NCBI GenBank assembly: GCA_963920635.1
Contig: OY987298.1
Coordinates: 150,448,257 to 150,512,256 of the forward strand
Reading direction: 5' to 3'
Source of the DNA: Pseudeuparius sepicola
Lineage: Eukaryota > Arthropoda > Insecta > Coleoptera > Anthribidae
Length of the DNA: 64,000 nucleotides
The notes under the pieces were generated by a model. That model did no database searches and was not told the origin of the DNA. It saw only the letters and a program-made list of their open reading frames with translations. Of the stretch, positions 45,834-58,055 are shown in pieces. Made by a program: the position numbers and the translations under genes. The first letter of the stretch is position 1. Every line of letters starts with the position of its first letter.

Positions 45834-46590
45834 CTTTAACACCCTGTAGATTAATTATTAGAAACATTTGTGCAAGGTATGTTTGATCAAATCGACTCAT
45901 TTTTGCCTCAAGAATCTCCGGTTAAGACCTGTAATATTTCAAAGCAAATTTGAGGAATCTGAATATGCAATATCGTGCTCTTGACAAGCTTCGTCCAAGG
46001 CGTTTCTTACTTTTATTTCAACGATGATTACGTAGTCCTACCAAACATAAATATTTGTTGGGCGGGCTTCATTCTCATTCGCGTCACGTTTTGAACACTG
46101 CAGTGTGCAAATCCCCGAACAAAATTCAACTTCAACTCCCGTTTCGAATCTCCTCTTTAAGGAAATATGACAGAGGACAGACAACCGATTGTCACCGCGC
46201 AAGTGAGGACAAATTCTCTTTTAGGGAGGTCCCGTCGGCGGGGAAAACAAATCCACTGGGGAATTCGTCGATTTTTCACCGTTTTATTGGATACAAAAAA
46301 GTCGGATTGCGGACCCAGGGCGAGCATGAATATAAATGGACGGCTGTTTCGGACCTGAAACTTATCTCGCATTTCGGAGGGGAAAAAGTCGGTTAGGTGG
46401 AATCGATTTGTGCTTTATGATTGGTTTGGGGCAATATGTGGGAAAGGTGAAAAATTGAGATGGCATCACTGGCCTTTTCTTTGATTTATGGTTTGAGACG
46501 AATTGGGGCCTACCAAGTCCTTCGTAAAGTTAGTAGAATCGCTAGTAAAGTTGGAAAATATTACAGTGTCATAACCGTAGGACAATTTTA
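45834..46590. repeat. 0.75-kb direct duplication, left copy
   Basis: Starts CTTTAACACCCTGTAGATTA and matches 46852-47588 at high identity, offset by about 1018 bp. Parts are GC-balanced and carry an open frame near 46167 (RQPIVTAQVRTNSLLG). In the right copy the corresponding ATG is AAG and the frame otherwise stays open, so the frame is probably chance. Both copies begin at ACACCCTGTA, a common insect repeat end. Confidence 0.85.
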
Positions 46591-46851
46591 AGGTCTTTTA
46601 CTTCTATATCACCACGTGAGTGGAAATATTGTTTCGGAAAAAAATCATTTTTTTATTCAATATGCGAGGTACTAACACTATAAAACGGATTTATTGCACC
46701 TGTGTGGTATAACTTGCGCCCTATAGTGGCAAATTCAAAACTGATACCATATTTGGATTTACCGCCTAAGAGAACATAAGTATGCAAACTTTCAGCTGGA
46801 TTGACCTATTAGTTGCGAAAATATTGCAAAAAATCAAAAATAATTTTTCAA

Positions 46852-47588
46852 CTTTAACACCCTGTAAATTAAGTAGCAGAAATATTTGTGCAAGGTCTGT
46901 TTGGTCAAATCGACTTATTTTTGCCCCAAGAATCTCCGGTTAATACATGCTATATTTCAAAGCAAATTTGAGGAATCTGAATATGCAATATCGTGCTCTT
47001 GACAACCTTCGTCCAGGGCGTTTTTTAGTTTTATTGTGACCATGATTACGTAGCCCTTTCAAACGTAAATATTTGTTAGGCGAGCTCCATTCTCACTCGC
47101 TTCATGTTTTAAACATTGCAGTGTGCAAATCCCCGAACAAAATTCGAATCTCCTCTTTGAGAAAATAAGACAGAGGACAGACAACCGATTGTCACCGCGC
47201 AAGTGAGGACAAATTCTCTTTTGGGGACGTCCCGTCGGCAGGGAAAACAAATCGACTGGGGAATTCGTCAATTTTTCAGCGTTTTATTGGATACAAAAAA
47301 GTCGGATTGCGGACCCAGGGCGAACATGAATATAAATGGACGGCTGTTTCGGGCCTGAAACTTATCTCGCATTTCGGAGGGGAAAAAGTCGGTTAGGTGG
47401 AATCGATTTGTGCTTTATGATTGGTTTGGGGTAATATGTGGGAATGGTTAAAAATTGAGATGACATCACTGGCCTTTTTTTGATTTATGGTTTGAGACGA
47501 AGTGGGGCCTACGAAGTCCTTCGTAAAGTTAGTAGAATTGCTAGTAAATTTGGAAAATATTACACTGTCATAACCGTAATACAATTAT
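46852..47588. repeat. 0.75-kb direct duplication, right copy
   Basis: Copy of 45834-46590 with small deletions and scattered substitutions. The spacer 46591-46851 is unique, AT-rich sequence. Confidence 0.85.
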
Positions 47589-48180
47589 TATTTTAAGTAA
47601 TTTCTTATTTTATGTCTCGGTGTTGTTTAGGTCAATAGTTGATCCTGACAATGCTATACCTTATATCAACAGAATAATTTGAAACTATAAAAACCTCAAA
47701 TAACACTAAAGTTCAACTTTTATTAAACACATGAAATTTATTTATGTTGCAAAATTTTAGCTCATCAATGCAACAACTTTTCTCAAATGTTTTTTTTTGG
47801 AAAACCTCGAAAGTTTTACGAAAAATATTTTCAAAATTTTAATTTGGTTGTTTTACCAGCCACTGAAGCATAAGTCGAAGCCCTTGGTTGACTAAGTAAA
47901 AAAAATAAAATACGTAATAATGAAAAGCGCAAAGGATGAGGACGACTTATGTTGTAAAATTCCTATTTACTCTTTCAAAATAATAACATATTTGATAAAC
48001 CAAGTAAGAAAGGGTCAAACATTATTAAAACTGTCACGCTTTTGACTTACAAAAATATTAACATTGGTATTATTCTAAGACAAGGAAAGAGAGAGGGGCC
48101 AATGGCGTAGCATGAAACGCGATCTTAGCCAATATCACAAGAATGTTAAAAATGAAAAGGTAGTTAATTTTAACTTTATA

Positions 48181-49428
48181 TGGGTGTCCAACTTTAAAAC
48201 TGTACAAATCCGTAAAATCATCATTTTTGGAGATAATCGTCTAAACTTTTTTTGTTTGAATGGCCTTCAAAAACCGCTTATTTTGACCTTCCTTCCATTT
48301 TCAAAATTCAAATCCAGGGCCGGCTGCGATTTTTTTATACCCAAGATTTTTACGAAAACCATTTAGCGATTTTTTTATTTAAAATCTGACCCCACAGAGT
48401 TAATCAGAACACCTCAAAACCCGTATATACCAAATTTGAATACAAAATATACAGGGAATTCCATTCTGCAGGGTGTCAAAGTTGAGCAAATTAGGAATTT
48501 TAAAGGCATCTGCCAAGTCAAGTGTGCCATGGAATCACCTCAAAACAGTGGTCAATAGGACCACTCAAGGTGTTGGTGTGCAAAGGTCCAATACAAAATA
48601 TACAGAGTGTTCTTATCTGTGCCATCTCAAATTACTGAATTTTTAGAACTTTGTAGGGTAAAAAATCGTGTATATTAAAATCTCCACACACTATAAATGA
48701 ACTAAATCTAAAAAATACAGAAGCCTGCCAGTCAGTAAGTTCATATCAGTTAAGGTGGCTGGTGTGTCACAACAGGAAACGCACAGAAAATCTATCATCT
48801 TAGACAGTAACTTTGTTGACAAAGGTCCAATAATTTAAATTATTTTTATTTGTTGGTTGGCATTTTGTAAAGAAATAAATTACTTTTGTGTTTATTAATA
48901 TTTTTTCAATAATTTCAGAGCACTCCTGACCAGTATAAAGTTTAATAAAAATTCAGAATTTTGAGATGGCTCAGAGAAAAATACCCTGTATATATTTTTG
49001 TAGTAAATCTTTTCCCACCAACATTTTGAGTGGTCCTGTTGACCATTCAACTGTTCTGAAGGGATTCCATGGCACATTTGACATTTGACTCGCCAGATGT
49101 GTTTAAATTTCCTATTTTGCTCAACTTTTACACCCTACAGAATGGAACTCCCTCCATATTTCTTGTTCAAATTTGGAATATGGGGATTTTGGAATGTTCT
49201 GATTAACGCTGAGGGGTCAGATTTTAAATAGAAAAATCGCTAAATGGTTTTTGTGAAAATCGGGTGTATAAAACAAATCTCAGCCGGCCCTGTATTTGCA
49301 TTTTGAAAATGGGAGGAAGGTCAAAAGAAGCGGTTTTTGAAGGCCTTTCAGATAAAAAAAGTTTAGGCAATTATCTCCAAAAATGAAGATTTTACGGATT
49401 TGTACAGTTTTAAAGTCGGGCACCCTGT
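48181..49428. mobile_element. Long-TIR MITE, arms about 460 bp
   Basis: The left arm (48181 to about 48640, starting GGGTGTCCAACTTTAAAACT near 48182) is inverted in the right arm (about 48960-49428, ending GTTTTAAAGTCGGGCACCC). TA repeats flank both ends. Both arms contain internal ACAGGG and ACACCCT motifs, suggesting it is itself a composite of smaller elements. The small frames are mirror images and not genes. Confidence 0.8.
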
Positions 49429-50123
49429 ATATATAATTTGAAATATTGGTATTTATTTGCAGATAATTTCCCAATGTAAAGCTAGTGTCAAGTGCTGAAA
49501 TATATTTATTTGCGGCGATTTGGAATCAAACAAAATAAAATAAATAATGCGCGTCCTTGGAAACCAGCCAATATTTTATGAAACTATAATAATCAATTAA
49601 GAAATTTTCAATAAAAACGTTAAAAGAAATAATTATATTGGCCCTATTTACAAACAAAACAATGCACTTTATCATACTAAAAGGTAGAAGGAATTTGAAC
49701 AAAGTATATTGAGAAAAAATAAAGTTTTGGGGCTTCTTTCAAAGGTAGCTTGTTAAATATTTACTTGTGAAACGAAATCCCGGGCTCTTGCTTTTCACGT
49801 CTGCTTTTGCAACCAAACGCTGAACAATTCACCATCGTTAAAGTATATTTTCCCTTCAATCACTGTTACTTTTAATTCACAAATTCACGAAATTAACTCA
49901 AACGTACTCGCTTTGTCTGCCACATATAAAATGGCTGCTGTTTGGGGTGAGACTAACCGGGAATTATTCTGCATACTTCCTACGAGCCTGAAGACCGGAA
50001 TACAGTTCCCATATTAGCGAAATCGTTGTTATACTGGTTCTAATATTATGCAAATACAGAAACTCCGTCATTTATTTTCCACTCTAATTGCAGTGTGTTT
50101 CCCTTTCGGCAAAACGTTCAGTC
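49429..50123. other. Gene-free stretch
   Basis: Nothing recognisable. The 49740-50110 part is more balanced in composition and continues after the hAT insertion to about 50930. No open exon was identified. Confidence 0.4.
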
Positions 50124-50755
50124 CACGGGCGTAGCCAAGGGGGGGGTTTCGGGGGTTCAAACCCCCCCCCCCGAAATAAGCAAAATATTACCTAATATTA
50201 TACCGAAAAAATACGAGGAGTGAAGAGTTAAATTATTATTACGTTTGAATATATGTAGTAATAGTAGCGCCTAGCGTCATCTTTTGACGAGAGGCAGACG
50301 CAGTTGCAGCCGAACTATTTTGTATTGTAGGGACACTTTGCGTTGTTTCTCGATTATTCGCCACGACCCTTGGCTACCATTCCTGTATCCACTGATATCC
50401 CAGAAAGGTCTTTCTCGAGCCTAAGGAGACTGAAAAACTATTTACGAAACACTACAAGTGAAAACAGACTTAATGGTTAATGAACATTCACTATGGAACA
50501 GAAATTCATGCAGATGAAGTAGTGGATATATTTAAAAGAAAAAGCCGAAGATTTCTTCTTTAATGGTTTTAGATTTAGCGCAGAGGAACGAAATTAATTT
50601 ATCCATTTCATTTAAAGTTAAGAACTTTATACATATGTCGTAGTTTTTCGGATGAATATATAGATATTAAATTTCATGCAAGTATATTTTTGTTGTTTTA
50701 TTTACTTCTCAAACTAACCCCCCCCCCCCAAAACTAAATCCTGGCTACGCCCGTG
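50124..50755 (+). mobile_element. ZMYM-type hAT deletion derivative, copy 2
   Basis: Ends CACGGGCGTAGCCAAGG and CTGGCTACGCCCGTG with a perfect 8-bp duplication GTTCAGTC (50116-50123 and 50756-50763). 632 bp, opposite orientation to 28250-29390. The promoter and N-terminal part are deleted (junction near 50370, after ATTCGCCACGACCC). Confidence 0.95.
50376..50563 (+). pseudogene. hAT C-terminal domain remnant
   Basis: Reads PERSFSSLRRLKNYLRNTTS, as in the 28 kb copy, then meets a stop after ENRLNG. A 7-bp loss (TGGCTCT) relative to the 28 kb copy causes the frameshift. The remaining frame (EIHADEVVDIFKRKSRR) is intact but out of phase. Confidence 0.85.
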
Positions 50756-50969
50756 GTTCAGTCCCTCTCTACGTTTTATCGAATCCGACGCCGGGTAGTT
50801 TTTTAATTAAGGCTTTCTCTGCGCCTTCCATATTTTCCATTTCTGCCTCTCCACCCCCTCGCCTCCCTCATTTTCAAGGAACAAACGGGTTTCGCCCTTT
50901 GTTCCCTTATCAGGATTTCTCAAAGCAGGGACGCACGCAGAATTTTTTTCTCATTTTTCCTCAGATATG

Positions 50970-51700
50970 CAGGGTGTTTCTTAATAACATGCTAATACTT
51001 AAGGAGGTCATTCTTGGGCCCATTTTGAGAAAAAAACTTCATATTAACATCTGTCCTAAAAGTCTCAACTTTCGAGATACAGGGTGGCAAAATTGGACCA
51101 TGTTAATGTTAATGAGTTAAATATAGACAAGGCTTAAATATACGTGAAAACTCGACTAGGTAGACAACTGTCAAAACTGTTTATGTTTACAAAACAAAAT
51201 CCGCTCCTTGCCAACTAGATCGTTTTGAATCATTGTTAATATCTAATTTTATACCAAGGTGGAAATGAATGAGTTTTATTTTTTATGCGAAAACCGTATA
51301 CGTCAAACAAAAAAGATCAAGAGACCTCATTTGCTCAGAAAGGAATGGAGATTTCCAAAATACTTTAGGAAAAAGCAGTGGCATAACATATTTTTCTTTA
51401 AAAATATTCAATTCAAAACCCGTACAGGCGCCACTGGTAAAAGTAATAAAATTGTTTGTACATCAGAAAATGCATCTTGATGCATATAAGGCATATGTAC
51501 CAAATTTTACAAAAATATCTAGGGTAATACCAAAGTTAGACCTTAGACCTAATAAAAAAAAAGAATTTTTTCTTAAAATTTTAGCCCCCTGTAGTTCAAA
51601 AGTTAAGACTTTTAGGACATATGTTCATATGAAGTTTTTTCTCAAAATGGACTCAAGAATAACCCCCTTAAATATTAGCATGTTATTAAGAAACCCCCTG
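50970..51700. mobile_element. 731-bp MITE
   Basis: CAGGGTGTTTCTTAATAACA is inverted at the right as TGTTATTAAGAAACCCCCTG. TIRs are about 140 bp. TA follows the right end; the left has TATG. A fragment of the same family lies at 57366-57444. Confidence 0.75.
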
Positions 51701-51892
51701 TATTTTTTGTTTTTATATAGTATACCCCGATTACTGTAAGAAGTCCCGATTTTGTCAGATGACATTCTCGACAAAATCCCTAGGAATTTTCTGTTAACCA
51801 TGGGTATAACATTGGTATATGTTGTGTCTCAACCAGTTAATGACGTCACTCATTGCTTTATGATTTTAAAAGCTACCCAAGTGATACGAAAT

Positions 51893-52223
51893 AAATTAAA
51901 AGTAAAAACATATTTTTAAAAAAAGCTTTTATTTAAATGCGCTAAAAAGAATAAAATAATCTTTTCTTTTAAAACTTTTACTATCAACTTATAACGTCAT
52001 TCCACAATTTATATGATATAAAAGCTTGTCGCGAGATTTAAGTAGTGGTATTTACTTAGTTTGAAAACTTAAATCTCGCGACAAGCTTTTATATCATATA
52101 AATTGTGGAATGACGTTATAAGTTGATAGTAAAAGTTTTAAAAGAAAAGATTATTTTATTCTTTTTAGCGCATTTAAATAAAAGCTTTTTTTAAAAATAT
52201 TTTTTTACTTTTAATTTATTTTG
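51893..52223. repeat. Near-perfect palindrome, arms about 150 bp
   Basis: The arm 51893-52041, ending GTCGCGAGATTTAAG, is inverted at 52067-52223 starting CTTAAATCTCGCGAC, with a 25-bp spacer. Only a few mismatches are visible near the outer ends. Its extent suggests recent formation or a hairpin-ended intermediate. Confidence 0.93.
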
Positions 52224-52232
52224 TAATTTTTA

Positions 52233-52450
52233 GTTTGGCCAGGTGTCTGGGTCTATTCATCTCAGTTAACGCATCATTGTTGCAAGGTCGTTTGCCGGTT
52301 AGTTTAGAACAGTCTAGCTCTTCAATGAGGAGACCTTCTAATGATCTAACCCTACTTAAGGCCACGTATGCTTGACCAGGCGCGAAGAGCTTGGAGCCTA
52401 AATATACAACGAGACAGGTTGCAGACCAATGCTGTTGACGCCTATCTCAC
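52233..52450 (-). pseudogene. PIF1-type helicase C-terminus (Helitron)
   Basis: On the minus strand an open frame contains FAPGQAYVALSRVRSLEG, then LDCSKLTGKRPCNNDA. This is the conserved end of PIF1-family 5'-3' helicases as found in Helitron Rep-helicase proteins (the GQ.YVALSR motif VI). All upstream helicase motifs and any Rep domain are absent. The frame is open for about 70 codons and enters the palindrome region at its end. It is a fragment and cannot act alone. Confidence 0.8.
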
Positions 52451-52470
52451 CAAACTACACAAGTCAAAGT

Positions 52471-52958
52471 TAACTAGTCCGCCATCTTGGGTGTTCCGCC
52501 ATGTTGGATTTAGAATGACGTCACACATATAATCATGCATTGTCATCCAAATTAAACGTGTGTACAAAATTTCAGCTCGATCGGTTGAAATTTAACTAGT
52601 CCGCCATCTTGGGTGATCCGCCATGTTGGATTTAGAATGACGTCACACATATAATCATGCATTGTCATCCAAATTAAATGTGTGTACAAAATTTCAGCTC
52701 GATCGGTTGAAATTTAACTAGTCCGCCATCTTGAGTGTTCCGCCATGTTGGATTTAGAATGACGTCACACATATAATCATGCATTGTCATCCAAATTAAA
52801 CGTGTGTACAAAATTTCAGCTCGATCGGTTGAAATTTAACTAGTCCGCCATCTTGAGTGTTCCGCCATGTTGGATTTAGAATGACGTCACACATATAATC
52901 ATGCATTGTCATCCAAATTAAACGTGTGTACAAAATTTCAGCTCGATCGGTTGAAGAT
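52471..52958. repeat. Four-copy 122-bp tandem repeat
   Basis: Units begin TAACTAGTCCGCCATCTTG at 52471, 52593, 52715 and 52837, and are nearly identical. Each includes GGATTTAGAATGACGTCACA and ends CAGCTCGATCGGTTGAA. The last unit runs into a GATATCTGCTTCAAAATTGA tail. Confidence 0.95.
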
Positions 52959-52999
52959 ATCTGCTTCAAAATTGAGTTGCAAGATTCCACCCGAACAAA

Positions 53000-53000
<1 letters not shown>

Positions 53001-53030
<30 letters not shown>

Positions 53031-53044
53031 CATACATACATACA
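53001..53044. repeat. (ATAC)n microsatellite
   Basis: About eleven perfect tetranucleotide units, directly after the tail of the 122-bp repeats. Confidence 0.95.
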
Positions 53045-53175
53045 TTGCAAGTTAAATAAAAGCTTTTAAAAAAGAACATAATAAAACAAAAACCCTATTG
53101 CAATCACGATTATACCGCTACAAATAAAAATAACTACGACTACAACTCATTTTAATAATAATTCCAAACGTCATG

Positions 53176-56095
53176 GAGATACTTTCATTTTGGTATTTTG
53201 GTAAAATCTGCCACTTGCGGCTGAGTCTATGGGGCGTACTCAGGCAAATTTTATTTCGGTGTTGTGAAAGTGACAGTGAAGGTTTTCCGGATCTTTCAAA
53301 AGGGTTCAAACTTTGGGCAGTGAAAATATTCCCAGATTTTGTACGTTTCGTGAGTTTTACCGTTATCTGTGTTGTTCTTGTTCGTGTTATTAGTAGTTAT
53401 TCATTGTGCAAATGGGCTCGTTACTGACCTGGACTTATGACCCGGTTGCATTTTTTGCTGCAATGATGCCAACTTATGATGGCGAAATTACCAATTGACA
53501 GTCCCAGTAAGAACTTCTTAAAATAATTTGACTATTCAATGCAAGTGCGGAATCGGTCATTTTCATAAAAACCAAGATGGCAGGCGCTGTCAAAATTGGT
53601 GACATGTTGAGAAACGCCGAAACTTTTTCAACGAATGACAAATCGTGTAAAACACGGAAGAAAGTTCATTTGTTTGTGGGATTTCTTCTGTCTTTCCCAG
53701 TCTCCGTTTCGTACGCCACTGTAAGGCTCCAGAATCAGAAAGAATTTTCACCGGGTTGGAACACATTAACCTCTCCCCCAGTCTCACCCACTTAATGGGT
53801 CTTTTTAATTGGCAGGCTAAACTGAGAACAATTCCGTCGCAAATGAGAGAACAGGGCAGAGTAGAAAGTTCGATTCATGGAGTAGGCACTACAGAAAAAA
53901 CGGGGGAAAATTATAGCGACATAAATGTCGGTCAAGTGTAGAAAGGACTTTATTCGAAATGAATTCTTCTAAATGGAAACAGGAATACGTTTTGCTCGTT
54001 GTCGATACCTTACATGCTTGTAATAACTTAACCTGCGCTAAGTGATATCGTTGTGGGAATATTACGACGAGACAGTCTGTATCTGTTTGCGATTATTTCC
54101 CTCATACTGCTATTATCCAATAAGATAGCTCCTTTCTTTAAATTCAACCAATCATATGCCTTTGCTAGCGACAAATTGTCTTGGGTTGTGATATTACCTT
54201 CCATAGTCGTTTGTCCTATTTTCTTTTTCTTTAGAATAACCTCAGCGACGTCACGTAATTTACACAATGTAGTATACAATATTAATAAATCTATTAATAC
54301 AGTGCGAGAAAGAAACGTCAAACAAAGCATGTAGTTTGTCACATCCGCACAACCACGAAGTTTTTCCCTTCTTCATTTTTCTTTGAAATCTTGTAACTCT
54401 ACCTTAAGGGTAGTGCACAATGCGTACGGCAGCTATGGGGTTGGTGAAGAGCAGGGTTCGTGGGCAAGGAGATTTTCAATTCAATTTATTTTAACGTAAA
54501 GCAAATGTTCATAAAAAAAGAAAAAGGGCGCCACCGAGCTTTTTTTTTGGAAAACTGGAAAACCACATTGATTAAAAAACTAGTGTCACTTTGCAATGAT
54601 GTGAACAATGAAACACAACTTTTATGTAAAACACATTTTTAATAGGCGTAGGAACTACCTACAAACAAAAGTCATCCATCTGGATGAACTTAACCGTCTA
54701 CAAATGGATATGAACTTATTTATGGCATGTCATTAGAGACGTGCACAAAAATATATTAAATTGCATTATAGTAACTAGTACTTTTCAAGTTCGAACTCTT
54801 AAAGTTTACACTTTTACTTTTATGACAAAAGTATTATGTAATAATATGATCACTATTCAAAATAAAATGAGGGGGTCTTATTATGACCACAGTAAGTAGG
54901 TAGATACTGAGTTTGCTTGTAGTGTGCGAGAAAATAACTCGATTGTAACGTCAGACAATAATACGTGTTCACCACTTGTCTGGTTTGGCGTTGAGTCGGG
55001 AAGAGCCGGAGGAGAAAACCAAACTGGCAGAACCGCTTGTCGGGTGTAGGCAGGAGTTCTCTGCAACCGTCTTTGCTGCACCCTGCGTAGGTTCGGACGC
55101 CACTGAATCCAGGGATAGCTCTCTCTCTATCTATTCCAATTAATGCAAGAAACTATAGCAACTGTCGTAAGCTCCATCCCAATAGAAAACCCTAAAATAG
55201 GCACCAATTCGACCTATCTCATAGTTATGACCTAACTTGTACACTTACCACTTTCTTGTGGGTTTTCGTAGATAACTAGACAAAGCTGCAGGTTTTCTGT
55301 GACACAGGGATGAAAGAACTGGATATGGGTATAACAGTCCCAATCACTCGGGCAGGTAGTATGCCTACAAGATCATAAAAAAAATGTCGAATTCAAAAAG
55401 AATAATAAAAACGAGCTTACCTACTTAAAAAGAAACAGTCCACCAGGCGATACTGGCTCTCCAGAATGCAAACGATAGGCAAAGTAAGGCAGGGCAAGGT
55501 ACGGCACTCCAGAAGATATCAAAAATATTCCGAGGACGAAATAATCCAAAGATTTCGCCAACGGTTCAGCCCAGACTGCCTTTTTTTCCAACAAAAACGG
55601 TAGGTACCACCGGACGCCACAAAAACTTAAGTTCGCCACGGAAAAACCGGCGTTGACCAGGTAAGGACTTACCAATCTAGTTTGCCCTAATTTATTCCAC
55701 AGAACAAGCGGTTTTAGACGGCAGAGTACAATTACTAACCTTTCTGAATATGATGGGAAATGCACAGCGAAGTGGCAGTGAAAAACTCAATCATTTTCTC
55801 TCCAATAAACTCGACCCAACCTATAGCATCTACCTTAGTGACTTTAACACATCTACAAATCAAAAAATAAGGCGCGATATTTTTGAAACGCTACAATCTT
55901 AAAATAGCCCATTTTGTTTTCCAAAGCGTGAATATACTTGCAAACTGTCAATAATTATTAGTATAATTTGGCATTTGTCTTCCATGGCAATCTAGGACCC
56001 AAGGAATATTCCCTCACAAAAAAGGCTCAGTTCCGAACGAATAGTTGTAGTGAACATATAACATAAAATACAGTGTGATTTAAGTGTGCAACATA
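53176..56095. other. Stretch without an assignable gene
   Basis: Several short open frames exist (53173, 53577, minus strand 54028 and 55421), but none matches a family I can name. A segment near 54190-54245 shares wording with 32740-32790 (CTATAGTCGTA...TTTTCTTTTTCTTTAGAATAACC), so it is repetitive. If the Dscam-like gene extends upstream, a signal-peptide exon may lie here or beyond, unrecognised. Confidence 0.4.
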
Positions 56096-57020
56096 TGGGA
56101 CTTTTTTATTAATTGCACAACCAAAATACAGATATTCCCGAAAGTTGATGCATGTTCAATAATCATAATTCAAATAAAATTCCTGGGTATTCTTATTTGA
56201 ATTACTCTATAACTACCAGAAAGAAAACAAAAAAAAAATAATCATAATAGGTGCACTTAGAATGATTGCAAGTTAAACAGCATAGGTCAAAAAATATAAA
56301 AATTATACAAGAGTAAAGCACCCTTATTTAAAAAAATGCAGCAAAAGGTTATTAAGAAAAGTTGTTTAGAGTCAAAAGCTATGCCTAAATACAAAAACAT
56401 AGCCTTCTAAGAAAAAAAAATTTCGTCAATTAATTACCACAGTTTCTTAATAAACATTTAAAATAAAAATTTTGCACCTTAAATAAGAGTTTGTTAATAT
56501 GCTCATTAATTATCATTACTAATGTTTTATTACCTTGTTCAAAATAATTTTTGGGAAATTTTAAAGTTTTGTTTAATACCGTTGCAACAAACATGAAGTT
56601 TGTGATTCCCTAAAAAATTATAAATCTAAGTTAATTTTACAAATATGCTTGAATTTGAACAAAGTTATGCGGAATTGATTTAATTTTTATTGATTTATGA
56701 AATTGTTTAGGGTGAACATTAAAACAAACTTTTTTTGAGGAAATTATTAGTTTTCAAAAAATATTTTTTTTTCTTAGGAGCCTATGTTTTGGTATTTAGG
56801 CATAACTTTTAATTCTAGACAACTTTTCTTAATGACGTTTTGCTGAATTTTCTAAAATAAGGGTACTTTACTCTTGTACAATTTTTATATTTTTTGACCT
56901 ACCCTGTATGCTGTTTGACTTGCAACCATTCTAAGTGATCCTAATATGATCATCGAACATGCACCAACTTTCGCAAATGTCTGTATTTTCGTTGTGCAAT
57001 TAATAATAAAAAAAAATCCC
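56096..57020. mobile_element. 925-bp MITE with about 330-bp TIRs
   Basis: TGGGACTTTTTTATTAATTG at 56096 is the inverse of the right end (GCAATTAATAATAAAAAAAA, then ATCCCA). Homology continues inward (AAAGCACCCTTATTT against AAATAAGGGTACTTT). A partial copy lies at 24168-24300. No coding capacity. Confidence 0.8.
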
Positions 57021-57365
57021 AGTTAACCTTACGTACTATAGAAACAGGCACAAAACGCGTTGGCTAACTGCTTTTGTCAGCCGACTCCTTCGCAGAAGTG
57101 CTGTGTTGCCTTATTTCAAAGGCGATGGTAGACGCGGCGATGTTGAAAAAATATAATAGGTGTTTTATCACACCGCGTTAAAAATAAACGATAAACAAAA
57201 ATGGGTAAGGGGTCCAGTGATGCGATCTTTATTTTTTCGGTATAACAGAGTTCAGAAATTCGGCTTCAAACTTGTATTCGACAATAAATAACGACTACCC
57301 GTATAGGAAATCTCGCAACGCTGCCCGCATTCTTTAGAAACGTTTTCTTTCGTGCTTTGGACTAT

Positions 57366-57444
57366 AGGATATAGGTTCATATAAAGTTTTTTTTCTCATA
57401 ATGGACCCAAAAATCACCCCCCATGTTATTAATGAACACCCTGT
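57366..57444. repeat. Fragment of the 50970-51700 MITE family
   Basis: TTCATATAAAGTTTTTTTTC and ATGTTATTAATGAACACCCTG match the right TIR of that element. Confidence 0.6.
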
Positions 57445-57659
57445 AGTGTTGGTCCCGCTGTGATTCTCATAGTTTAGCGTTTAATGGATACGGAAGGAGG
57501 AAGTTACAACTAAACCAGCAAACTTTTTTTAACTACCTTCTTTTTAACTAAACGCTGCTTGGAACGTAAACGAATTCCCTAAAAAAGACATCCAGCTTTT
57601 AATAAGACGCGGGCGCTCTCAGAAATGTATCCTCCACCCCGACAACCTTTACATTCACT

Positions 57660-57960
57660 ACTACCCCCCGGGAAAACCGACCAAATTACTCGTCTCGCGT
57701 TCTAGAGGAATCGCCGCGGCGCGGCACCAAAGCGGATGCTGCTCCAGCGCAATTAGCGTCCCGTTTTTTGCTGCCGCCGTCGAAGCCGCAGCCGTTAACG
57801 GTCGCGATTACGGTCGGCGGGAGGCGCGGCGCGTTAATGCCTCAATTACGCGCCACAAAGGCGGCGTTTGAAGCCGGGGCGGGCGGGGCGGCCAAAGGAG
57901 ATGTGCAGCGGCAGACGGTTAGCTTTTCGCGAAGAGGAGGATAGGAAGACTACGGAATTT
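57660..57960. promoter_or_regulatory. GC- and CpG-rich block, candidate promoter or enhancer
   Basis: A sharp GC-rich, CpG-rich island in AT-rich DNA (GAATCGCCGCGGCGCGGC, GGCGGGAGGCGCGGCGCG) with homeodomain-like TTAATGCC and CAATTACGCG sites. No exon reads through it. It could be the promoter of the gene to which exons A and B belong, or a conserved enhancer. No TATA box is seen. Confidence 0.35.
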
Positions 57961-58055
57961 TGTAATCATGTAAGGACCTTGGGGATTGGTGCGCAGCTTT
58001 TGAAATATTCGACTTTGAAGTTATAATTTTTTAAATTATAATACGCAATCCACGT

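Larger units (their letters stand above)
51720..53175 (-). mobile_element. Helitron-like element with helicase tail and repeats
   Basis: The left part (ATACCCCGATTACTGTAAGA) and the right part (TATTGCAATCACGATTATAC through AAACGTCATG) are found joined, without the middle, in a 277-bp copy at 62934-63210. Thus the outer sequences define one family. Between them lie a 330-bp palindrome, a helicase fragment on the minus strand, four 122-bp repeats and an ATAC microsatellite. The termini are not the canonical TC...CTRR, so Helitron membership rests on the helicase. Confidence 0.65.

Noticed and set aside
46167..46358. 63-codon frame shared by the two duplicated copies
   Set aside because: The start codon is lost in the second copy and the codon pattern gives no family; more likely chance in a GC-balanced stretch.
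53577..53795. 72-codon plus-strand frame with a good start context
   Set aside because: CCAAGATGG looks like a start, but the protein is unlike anything I know and nothing else supports a gene.
54028..54342. 104-codon minus-strand frame
   Set aside because: Part of it recurs near 32740-32790 in a decayed form, which suggests a repeat; no recognisable domain.
55421..55765. 114-codon minus-strand frame with hydrophobic segments
   Set aside because: The part AEPLAKSLDYFVLGIFLISS and SGVPYL vaguely recalls the last membrane helices of SLC7-type amino acid transporters, but the match is too weak and splice sites inside the frame contradict it.
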